From assembly GCF_001721295.1 (NCBI RefSeq), contig NZ_MDDS01000035.1, positions 62,001-126,000 on the forward strand: a stretch of 64,000 nt of DNA, given 5' to 3'. Shown here one piece after another: positions 8,332-15,493 of this stretch. The position numbers and the translations under genes are program-made. The notes below the pieces were generated by a model. It was given only the letters and a program-made list of their open reading frames with translations, was not told the DNA's origin and did no database searches. Within the stretch, counting starts at the first letter, position 1. Every line of letters begins with the position of its first letter. The stretch comes from Sphingomonas turrisvirgatae (GTDB taxonomy: Bacteria > Pseudomonadota > Alphaproteobacteria > Sphingomonadales > Sphingomonadaceae).

Positions 8332-9039
8332 TTGGACGTGTCCCCGTTCCGGTTGCTGTGCGACCCGCGCGCAAGAACTGTCTCAGCCCTTTGCCTCAGC
8401 CCGCTGGGCAACGCCTGGCAGGGCGCAGCCCGGAACCGCCGCTCGAGGTAACGAAGATCGGTCGTCATTGTCAAAGTGGTCCGTCGGAATTGCGGAGCCT
8501 GGCCGAAGTCCGGACAGCTGCCTGTCCGTCCGGCGCACATCTATGAGCCCCGACAGCAAGGACTGCTCAAAACCAGTCTCCTCACGAGGGCCTAGATCAT
8601 ATCGCGCCGATCGCATCAATGGGTCCCTGACTTATCGGCAACCCTTTCTGATAAATCGTGCTTCAGGAGAAGAATGGCCGCCTTCGAAATCGTCACTTGG
8701 GAACTTGAACGACTGCAATTGGGGCGCTTTGCTGACAGGCCGCTCCACCAATCAAGGTCCGACGGCTGATGGGCCGGTTGCGGACTGGCAGCTCGTGGGC
8801 GCAGAAGCAGTAAAAGCGGACATGCGCTGCCTACCAGCTTTGAACTCAGACATTCAGGAACAGCCAGATCACGAGTGCGAGCGATATGTCCAGGACAGTA
8901 GGCGCGGCCGGACCGGCTTGAGCGCAGTGGCCTTGTGAGCTTACAGTCGATTTAGGATTGCGCGAGCTCGGCGCTCGGCCGACAGAAAGATGAAGATTGC
9001 GATTGCGAGGAAGGCGGGGGCGATGGTCTTGGGCACCAT
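8332..9039. other. Gene-poor decayed stretch
   Basis: About 700 bases without a convincing gene. An open frame at 8468-8938 (+) has irregular composition, no SD and no family resemblance. On the minus strand 8941-9039 encodes a 32-residue hydrophobic peptide (MVPKTIAPAFLAIAIFIFL at its start) that could be the C-terminal tail of a lost membrane transporter. Codon usage and stop density suggest degraded DNA. Confidence 0.4.
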
Positions 9040-9555
9040 TGTTAACCTAGCCTCACTTTTCGTGAATGCCTATGCGCTCGAACTCTCGGGGTTGCTCGAC
9101 CGGGGCGATAGCGCCCGTGGTGGTGATATGTCGCCAGATGGTTGCGGCTGGCCTGTGGCTCTCTATCGCCGTGATCGGGTGCACCTCGGCCTTTCTGAAT
9201 TCGGCGCTGATCGTAGTTATCAGCGCGCCGGTGGTCCCGGACGTCGCCAAGCCCTTGCGTTTACCGCCCAAGCGATTCCTGATGCCGTTCTCGTAAATTT
9301 CGGTGCTCGTCAAATGCTGTACGCTCATCGGCACATCGACCAACTTGCTCGCGGAGGACATGGCGCGCGTCGCTGGGCAGCGGCCCTCTCGGCCTGTTCG
9401 AGATCAGGCCCGTTGGGCTTCCCGTCGCGCTGGTCGGCTGGCTTTACCTGTTCCTGTTCTCCGGCAAGCTGTTGGGACCCGCGCTGGACGCCGTGCCCGA
9501 AACCGAGAAGTTGATTGAGTTCGATCTGAATAGTGCACGAGCTGGCCGTGCCTAG
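9040..9555 (+). pseudogene. Decayed SLC13/DASS-type anion permease fragment
   Basis: Three pieces in two frames together resemble the C-terminal half of an SLC13-family permease. Piece one reads SAFLNSALIVVISAPVVPDV then KPLRLPPKRFLMPFS. After an in-frame TAA (9294-9296), piece two continues with CCTLIGTSTNLLAEDMARVA, which carries the family's IGTSTNLL-like motif. After a frameshift near 9385, piece three reads GLFEIRPVGLPVALVGWLYL and ends at a TAG at 9553-9555. The N-terminal half is missing. Intact relatives transport sulfate or dicarboxylates with sodium. Stop, shift and truncation make function implausible. Confidence 0.65.
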
Positions 9556-9627
9556 CGCTTTGCCGAGCCGCGGTCTTTACCTACAGTGCAAACGCACTCC
9601 AGGCTTGGCGACTGCAGAAGCTGGCGA

Positions 9628-12045
9628 TCAGTCAGGCAACGCATAGGCAACCAACGCGTCGCCGATCGGCGTTTCCATGAAGTGATGGCCACCGGCCATG
9701 ATGACGAGGTACTGTTTGCCGTTCACTTCGTACACGGCAGGCGTCGCCTGCCCGCCGGCCGGCAGCGTGTCGTGCCAAAGAGTTTTGCCGCTTTTCAGGT
9801 CGATCGCGCGGATCAGGTTGTCGGTTGCGGCGGCGATGAAGACGACGCCCCCCGCCGTGACTACCGCGCCACCATTGTTGGGCGTGCCGATGTTGATCGG
9901 CAGCATCGATGGAATGCCCCAAGGCCCGTTCCGGCGGGCCGTGCCGAACGGACGATCCCAGATGGTGCGCCCGGTGCGCAGGTCGATCGCGCGAATGCCG
10001 CCATAGGGCGGACGTTTGCAGAGCAGGCCGGTGAGCGGCAGTCTCCAGCCGGGATTGACCGAGATGGCATAGGGAGTGCCAGCCTGCGGGTCCTTCGAGC
10101 CATGGCCACCTTCGCCCATGTCGCCGCCCCGCGCCTCGCCGCGCGGTGCAGGGAAGCCCTGCTGCTCAGCCTCCTTGCGCGGCACTAGCCGGTTATAGTT
10201 CGGCATGTCGTTGTAGTTGGCGACGATGACCCCGCGCACCGGATCGATCGCGATCCCGCCCCAGTCGGTTCCGCCATTATAGCCGGGATATTGCACGAAG
10301 CGCTTGTCCGCCGTGGGCGGCGTGTACGGCCCGCGGTACTCGGCGCGCTTGAACTGGATGCGGCAGATCATCTGGTCGATCGGCGACATGCCCCACATGT
10401 CGCGTTCTTCCAGCTGCGGGAAAGCCAGCGTGTGATAGCTGGAAAACGGCTGGGTCGGACTGCGCAGCTGCGGCTCGACGCCGGTTCGCGGAACGATGCG
10501 CTCCTGTACCGGGAATAGCGGCCGGCCGGTGCGGCGGTCGAGAACATAGATGTCGCCCTGCTTGCTCGGCAGGACCAGCGCCGGGACCGCACCGCCACTG
10601 CTCGGGAAATCGACAAGCGTCGCCTGCGCGCCGAGGTCATAGTCCCACACGTCGCGCCGCACCGTCTGGAAGCGCCAGCGCGGGCGCCCGGTGGTCACGT
10701 CGAGCGCGACGAGGGAAGTCGAGAAAGCGTTCTCCTGCGGACTGCGACTGCCGCTCCAGTAATCGACCGCGCTATTGCCCATCGGCAGGTAGACGAGGCC
10801 AAGCGCCTCGTCGCCGCTGGCGATGGTCCACATGTTCGGCGTGCCACGGGCATATCCGCGGGCAGCGGGTGGGTCGCCGGTCCATTGCGGGTTGACCATG
10901 TCCCATGCCCAGCGCTTTGCGCCCGTCACCGCGTCGAAGCCCTGGATCACACCTGACGGAGCGCTGCGCTTCTGCCCGTCGAGCACCTGGTGACCCGTCA
11001 CGATCACGCCACGCACGATGGTGGGCGGGGAGGTGATCGAGACCATGCCGGGCTCGACCTGACCCATGCCGCGCTTGATATCGACGGCGCCATTGGTGCC
11101 GAAATCCGCGCACGGCCGCCCGGTTCGCGCATCCACGGCGATCAGGCGCCCGTCGAGCGTGCCTTCGATGATGCGGGCGGCGCATGCCGTGTCTGCCGCT
11201 GCGCCGGGTGTCGCATGATAGGCGACGCCCCGGCAGGCTGCCGTATAGGGGATGTACTCGTCGGAGACCTGCGGATCATAGCGCCAGCGCGGCTTGCCGG
11301 TCACAGGATCAAGCGCGATCAGAATATTCGTTGCTGAGCACAGATAAAGCGTATCGCCGACCTTGAGCGGCGTCGTCTCGGCGCCGTACTTGCTTTCCTT
11401 GGGTTCGCCCGCCGGCATATCGCCCGTATTGTAGACCCAGGCGCGCTTCAGCCGGCCGACATTGTCCGGCGTGATCTGTCCGAGCGGCGAATAACGTTGC
11501 GCGGCATAGCTCCCGCCATAAGCCGGCCAGTCGGTGCCGGAGCGGAGCAAGGACGGATCGGCGACGGTCGATGCGATCAACGCTGGAAGCATGCCGGCCT
11601 GTGGCTGATTGATGCGCGAGAGGGTCAAGCCGACAATCACCAGCACGGCGAGTACCGCACTGATCGCGCCGAGCGGCGTTCGCCAGCGCCAGCGGTCCGG
11701 CTGCAGGATCGGTAGCATCAATAGCGTCGGGATGAGCAGGATGACCGGCCCGGCGACGAAGGGGATGAGGCCCCAGCCATCGGTGCCCGCTTCAGCGAGG
11801 CCCCAGACCAGCGACAGCAGGAAGGTCGCAACATAGACCCACACGCCTAGCACCCTGCCGCCGATCAACAGCACGCCAGCTACAGTAAGCCCCACGCCGG
11901 CGAGGAAGTAGAAGGGCGAGCCGCCCAGGAACACCAGCCAAATGCCGCCGATCGCCAGCACCAGACCTGCCAGGGCGAGGAGGGCACCAACCCCCATCGC
12001 CAGCAGCGAACGGTTTCGCAGACGCACGACATCGCTTTGCGGCAT
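9628..12045 (-). CDS. gcd: Membrane-bound PQQ-dependent glucose dehydrogenase
   Basis: An 806-residue quinoprotein, close to the roughly 800 residues of E. coli Gcd. The first about 150 residues contain five hydrophobic segments (for example LLALAGLVLAIGGIWLVFL and AISAVLAVLVIVGLTL), the membrane anchor of mGDH. The periplasmic part is an eight-bladed PQQ propeller with recurring W-docking repeats (DWPAYGGSYAAQRYSPLGQI, GKPRWRYDP, TGRPRWRFQT, GKTLWHDTLPAGGQATP). It oxidises aldoses to lactones in the periplasm and reduces ubiquinone. The start at 12045 is fixed by AAGGAGA upstream. It is divergent from a CtaG-like/cytochrome b561 pair, within a respiratory gene island. Confidence 0.9.
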   Translation of the reverse strand: MPQSDVVRLRNRSLLAMGVGALLALAGLVLAIGGIWLVFLGGSPFYFLAGVGLTVAGVLLIGGRVLGVWVYVATFLLSLVWGLAEAGTDGWGLIPFVAGPVILLIPTLLMLPILQPDRWRWRTPLGAISAVLAVLVIVGLTLSRINQPQAGMLPALIASTVADPSLLRSGTDWPAYGGSYAAQRYSPLGQITPDNVGRLKRAWVYNTGDMPAGEPKESKYGAETTPLKVGDTLYLCSATNILIALDPVTGKPRWRYDPQVSDEYIPYTAACRGVAYHATPGAAADTACAARIIEGTLDGRLIAVDARTGRPCADFGTNGAVDIKRGMGQVEPGMVSITSPPTIVRGVIVTGHQVLDGQKRSAPSGVIQGFDAVTGAKRWAWDMVNPQWTGDPPAARGYARGTPNMWTIASGDEALGLVYLPMGNSAVDYWSGSRSPQENAFSTSLVALDVTTGRPRWRFQTVRRDVWDYDLGAQATLVDFPSSGGAVPALVLPSKQGDIYVLDRRTGRPLFPVQERIVPRTGVEPQLRSPTQPFSSYHTLAFPQLEERDMWGMSPIDQMICRIQFKRAEYRGPYTPPTADKRFVQYPGYNGGTDWGGIAIDPVRGVIVANYNDMPNYNRLVPRKEAEQQGFPAPRGEARGGDMGEGGHGSKDPQAGTPYAISVNPGWRLPLTGLLCKRPPYGGIRAIDLRTGRTIWDRPFGTARRNGPWGIPSMLPINIGTPNNGGAVVTAGGVVFIAAATDNLIRAIDLKSGKTLWHDTLPAGGQATPAVYEVNGKQYLVIMAGGHHFMETPIGDALVAYALPD

Positions 12046-12125
12046 GGGAGTCTCCTTGTGCAGGGGAACCGACCCCGCTGCGATCGGTTCCGGTTGAGGC
12101 AGATTTCTAGGAGGGGCGTCGAACA

Positions 12126-12869
12126 TTGGGCGAAAGCGCCGTCTGGATACCCTATTGCGGCGCCGCCCCACTGCCGGCGGAGCTTGCCGCGCGCTGGAAT
12201 TTCGAGCCGCTCCTGCTCGGCGCGCTGACCATTGCGACGTTGTTGGGGTTCCGCTTCAGCGCTGCCTTACCCGCCACCCGATGGCGCTCGGTGCTGGCAA
12301 TGACCCTGCTGTTCCTGCTGTTTGTCTCGCCCTTCTGCGCACTGACTTCAGCCCTGTTCTCCGCCCGGACCCTACATCATCTGGCACTAACGGCGCTTGC
12401 CGCTCCGCTGCTTGCCGCGACATTGCCCGCCCGGCACGTACCGGGTGGCTGGGGTTTGTGGGCTGGCGCGCATGCCGCCACCTTCTGGCTGTGGCACGCG
12501 CCGCCCGCCTATGAAGCGGCATTGTCCAGCCACGCCGTCTATTGGCTTATGCAGGCCAGCCTGTTGCTAACCGCGCTTGCGCTCTGGCGTGCGGTGCGCG
12601 CGGCGCCGCCCACCGGCGCGATCTTCGCCCTGCTCGCGACGATGGTGCAGATGGGCCTGCTCGGCGCGTTGCTCACCTTCTCCGCCACGCCATTCTATGC
12701 GCCGCACGCGGTGGCGCCGCTCGCCTGGGGATTGAGCCCGCTCGAGGATCAGCAGCTAGCCGGGCTGATCATGTGGGCGCCCGGCGCCGGTCTCTACCTT
12801 GCGGCAGCGCTGACCATGCTGGCGCGCTGGTTCTCGGCCGAGCAGGCTGCGACGTCCCGCCCGGCATGA
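12126..12869 (+). CDS. Cytochrome c oxidase assembly protein, CtaG (caa3) family
   Basis: A 247-residue polytopic membrane protein with about seven hydrophobic segments. It has the Caa3_CtaG family features: His-rich loops (TLHHLALTALAAPLL, GAHAATFWLWHAPPAYEAAL, LSSHAVYWLMQASLL) and the LSPLEDQQLAGLIMW motif near the C-terminus. Caa3_CtaG proteins are needed to make active caa3 oxidase, probably through CuB or heme insertion. The start is a TTG at 12126, about 11 bases after an AGGAGG. It overlaps the next gene by ATGA and belongs with the caa3 oxidase genes about 2 kb downstream. Confidence 0.82.
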   Translation: MGESAVWIPYCGAAPLPAELAARWNFEPLLLGALTIATLLGFRFSAALPATRWRSVLAMTLLFLLFVSPFCALTSALFSARTLHHLALTALAAPLLAATLPARHVPGGWGLWAGAHAATFWLWHAPPAYEAALSSHAVYWLMQASLLLTALALWRAVRAAPPTGAIFALLATMVQMGLLGALLTFSATPFYAPHAVAPLAWGLSPLEDQQLAGLIMWAPGAGLYLAAALTMLARWFSAEQAATSRPA

Positions 12870-13537
12870 TCGGTGCGTTGCGCAAATGGGCGCGGACCCA
12901 CACCGAGCGCAGCCGCTACTCGCCCGTAGGGATCGCCTTCCACTGGATCATGGCGTTCCTCGTCATGTTCCAGATCGGCTGGGGCTACTATTCGAGCTGG
13001 CTGCCGGCCGGCGGCGACAAGCTGCATGCCTATGAAGTGCATAGTGCGGTCGGATTGCCGATCCTGCTGCTGGCGATCGCGCGCTTTGGCTGGCGAATGA
13101 TGATCCCCGGCCCCGAGAACGACGCCGACACGCAAGGCTGGCAGACCAAGATCGCCTACGCCATGCATTATGTGTTCTACATCGCCTTTTTCGGGCTGCC
13201 GCTTTCCGGCTGGGCCATGTGGTCTTCGATCGCCGAGCCGGGGCCGCTATACCTCGCCGGTGTGGTGCCTTGGCCGCAATTGCCATTCGACCAGCTGCCC
13301 CTGACGACGCGCTGGCGGATCATGGACTTGGCCGAGGATATTCACCTGATCCTCGTGGTCACCCTGCTGCTTGTCATTCCGCTGCATGTCGGCGCGGCGT
13401 TGAAGCACCATTTCTGGGATCGTCACGACGTGCTGCGTGGGATGTTGCCGGAGGTTCCAGACGCCGAGGATCCCCGGGTAGCGACGCAGCATAAGCCGCG
13501 AGAGCCGCAGCTTCGCGACGAGACAGCGCTTGGCTGA
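12866..13537 (+). CDS. Cytochrome b561-family membrane protein
   Basis: A 223-residue protein with four transmembrane helices carrying the expected heme-ligand histidines: GIAFHWIMAFLVMFQIGWGY, YEVHSAVGLPILLLAIARF, YAMHYVFYIAFFGLPLSGW and HLILVVTLLLVIPLHVGAAL. Bacterial b561 proteins pass electrons between periplasmic carriers and quinone, or act as superoxide:quinone oxidoreductases. The ATG overlaps the stop of the CtaG-like gene (ATGA), so the two are translationally coupled. Its last 164 bases overlap the convergent diheme cytochrome gene. Confidence 0.88.
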   Translation: MIGALRKWARTHTERSRYSPVGIAFHWIMAFLVMFQIGWGYYSSWLPAGGDKLHAYEVHSAVGLPILLLAIARFGWRMMIPGPENDADTQGWQTKIAYAMHYVFYIAFFGLPLSGWAMWSSIAEPGPLYLAGVVPWPQLPFDQLPLTTRWRIMDLAEDIHLILVVTLLLVIPLHVGAALKHHFWDRHDVLRGMLPEVPDAEDPRVATQHKPREPQLRDETALG

Positions 13538-14123
13538 TGCGCAGCATCACGCCTTGCGGATCGTTGCGCCTGGCACCTCGACGCCACTGTTCCAACTGCT
13601 CGGCCAGATAGGCGGCGGGTTGACTGCCAAGCGGCGGGTTGGCCGGGCCGGCACCTTCGCCCTGCGCACCGTGGCAGTCGGCACAGGGGGCAAGGCTCCG
13701 GGCAGGGTCACCGCGATGATAAAGCGTGATCGCTTCGACGGTGCCGACGGGCCGTGCAGCGTTCGCAGCGGAGGGCCGCGCGGCGTAGTAAGCTGACACC
13801 GCATCCTGCTGAACTGCCGTCAACTTCTGCGCGATCGATGCCATTTCGGGATGGCGGCGACGACCGCTAGCATAGGCTTCGAGCTGCGCGGTCATGTAGC
13901 CGCGGTCGAGGGCCGCGAGCCGTGGGGCGCCCGCGCCATTGCCTTCTCCCCGCAGCCCATGACAGGTCACACATGCGTTCGGCGCCCCGGCATCCCCGCC
14001 GCTCAGCGCGATCAGTTCGCCCGTGGCGGTGAACTGGTCCGCCGCCCCGCGCTCGACCGAGCCGCAGGCGGAAAGGCCGGCAGCCAGCAAGGCAAGGGCC
14101 GATTTCGAACGGAAATCCATCAT
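13374..14123 (-). CDS. Diheme cytochrome c lipoprotein (c4-like)
   Basis: A 249-residue protein. The N-terminus has a lipobox (LALLAAGLSAC), so it is probably a membrane-tethered periplasmic lipoprotein. Two class I heme c domains follow, with CVTCH and CADCH (CxxCH) motifs in repeated contexts (CHGLRGEGNGAGAPRLAALD, CHGAQGEGAGPANPPLGSQP), the duplicated layout of cytochrome c4. Each repeat has a downstream methionine that could be the sixth ligand. It is divergent from the monoheme cytochrome c/oxidase operon (70-base gap), and its last about 55 codons overlap the end of the b561 gene in antisense. That tail, after AAYAASLPGDP, is Arg-rich and looks like read-through rather than domain. It is a plausible electron carrier to the caa3 oxidase. 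Confidence 0.85.
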   Translation of the reverse strand: MMDFRSKSALALLAAGLSACGSVERGAADQFTATGELIALSGGDAGAPNACVTCHGLRGEGNGAGAPRLAALDRGYMTAQLEAYASGRRRHPEMASIAQKLTAVQQDAVSAYYAARPSAANAARPVGTVEAITLYHRGDPARSLAPCADCHGAQGEGAGPANPPLGSQPAAYLAEQLEQWRRGARRNDPQGVMLRISQALSRREAAALAAYAASLPGDPRRLEPPATSHAARRDDPRNGASTPRRHAAE

Positions 14124-14193
14124 GCAGGGAACCGCTGCAGCCCCGCAACGGTTCCGGAGGTGAAACGCTGACGGCATGTCGGAAGGGGGATGA

Positions 14194-14562
14194 TTGCACA
14201 GGGTCCGCGCCTTGCTGCCGCTGCTGCTGACCGCAGCATGCAAGCCGCCGCCAGACGAGGCTCAGCATATGCCGCAAGCGGATCCAGTTCGCGGCAAGCA
14301 GGCGATCGTGCGCGCCGGCTGCGGCGCGTGTCATGTCATTCCAGGCTTGCGCTGGCCGCAGGGACAAATTGGTCCTTCGCTCGAAGGCTTCGCCGACCAG
14401 GGGCTGATTGCGGGGCGGCTGCCGAACCGGCCCGACCTGCTCGCCGCCTATGTACGCGATGCGCCGGCGACCTTGCCCGGCACGACCATGCCCTCGATGC
14501 CGCTGACGCGGGGCGAGGCGCGCGATGTCGCGGCCTATCTCTACGCTTCGGGCAAGCGCTGA
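14194..14562 (+). CDS. Monoheme cytochrome c lipoprotein
   Basis: A 122-residue protein with a lipobox signal (LLPLLLTAAC) and one heme motif, CGACH, in RAGCGACHVIPGLRWPQGQI. A later TTMPSMPLTRGEARDVAAYL supplies a probable methionine ligand and the C-terminal helix of class I cytochromes. The start is TTG at 14194 behind GGAAGGGGGA; the nearby ATG at 14190 is out of frame. It ends two bases before the subunit II gene, so it is co-transcribed with the oxidase and is a likely direct donor or accessory subunit. Confidence 0.8.
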   Translation: MHRVRALLPLLLTAACKPPPDEAQHMPQADPVRGKQAIVRAGCGACHVIPGLRWPQGQIGPSLEGFADQGLIAGRLPNRPDLLAAYVRDAPATLPGTTMPSMPLTRGEARDVAAYLYASGKR

Positions 14563-14563
14563 G

Positions 14564-15493
14564 ATGACGAACGGCTCGATCTTTCCCGTCTTTGACCCAG
14601 CGGGTCCTTATGCCGGCTCGATCACGACGCTCACCTGGGTGCTGATCGCGATGTTCGTGGCGGTGCTTGGCGTCGTGATCTCCGCGCTGTGGATCGCGTT
14701 GCGCGGCAGCGGACAGCTCAAGGCAAGGCTCGGCGGCACGCGCGCGATCTGGATCGGCGGGATCGGATTTCCGGTGGTCGTGCTCACCGCGTTGCTGGTC
14801 TACGGGCTCACCCTCACCCGCAACTTGACCGCCCCCGTGCCGCAGGATGCGATGCGAGTGCGCATCACCGGCGAGATGTGGTGGTGGCGCGTCGCCTATC
14901 TCGATCGGTCCGGACGCCCCTTCATGCTCGACGCAAACGAACTGCATATCCCGGCCGGGCGCCCGGTGCTGCTCGAGCTCGAATCGAACGACGTGATCCA
15001 CAGCTTCTGGGTGCCGCAATTGTCGGGCAAGCTCGATATGGTGCCGGGCCGCCGCAACACGCTGCCGATCCAGGCTGACGCGCCCGGCGTGTTCGCCGGA
15101 CAGTGCGCCGAATATTGCGGCGGCCCACATGCGCTGATGGGGTTCGTGGTGATCGCGCACGAGCCGGCGGCATTCGATCGGTTGATGGCCACGCGACGCG
15201 CACGCCGCCCGGCTCCCGACGCGCGCGGGCGGCAGCTATTCCACTCCACCGGCTGCGCGGCCTGCCATCGTATCGCGGGCACCGAAGCCAATGGCATGGC
15301 TGGCCCGGACCTGACGCATGTCGGCTCTCGCCGCTCGCTCGGCGCGGGCATCCTGCCCAACAATCGTGGCACGATGATGGGTTGGATCGGCGACAGCCAA
15401 TCGATCAAGCCGGGCAACCGCATGCCGCCTTACAAGACGCTGTCCGCCGCCGAGTTGCAGGCGCTCGCCGCCTATCTTGAGGCGCAGCGATGA
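14564..15493 (+). CDS. ctaC: caa3-type cytochrome c oxidase subunit II fused to cytochrome c
   Basis: A 309-residue protein. Two transmembrane helices (TLTWVLIAMFVAVLGVVISA; IGFPVVVLTALLVYGLTLT) precede the cupredoxin domain with the CuA site: VIHSFWVPQ (His), then CAEYCGGPHALM (Cys-x3-Cys-x3-His and Met). From about residue 215 a class I cytochrome c domain is fused (LFHSTGCAACHRIAGTEANG, ending with NRMPPYKTLSAAELQAL). This II+cyt c fusion defines caa3 oxidases. The start at 14564 is one base after the preceding stop codon, and the gene overlaps the subunit I gene by ATGA. Confidence 0.92.
   Translation: MTNGSIFPVFDPAGPYAGSITTLTWVLIAMFVAVLGVVISALWIALRGSGQLKARLGGTRAIWIGGIGFPVVVLTALLVYGLTLTRNLTAPVPQDAMRVRITGEMWWWRVAYLDRSGRPFMLDANELHIPAGRPVLLELESNDVIHSFWVPQLSGKLDMVPGRRNTLPIQADAPGVFAGQCAEYCGGPHALMGFVVIAHEPAAFDRLMATRRARRPAPDARGRQLFHSTGCAACHRIAGTEANGMAGPDLTHVGSRRSLGAGILPNNRGTMMGWIGDSQSIKPGNRMPPYKTLSAAELQALAAYLEAQR

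Noticed and set aside
8468..8938. 156-codon plus-strand frame
   Set aside because: No SD, no recognisable motif, irregular composition; treated as decayed intergenic DNA.
8941..9039. 32-residue hydrophobic minus-strand peptide
   Set aside because: Might be the tail of a lost transporter or a toxin-like peptide, but there is no SD and no antisense RNA signature; not listed as a gene.
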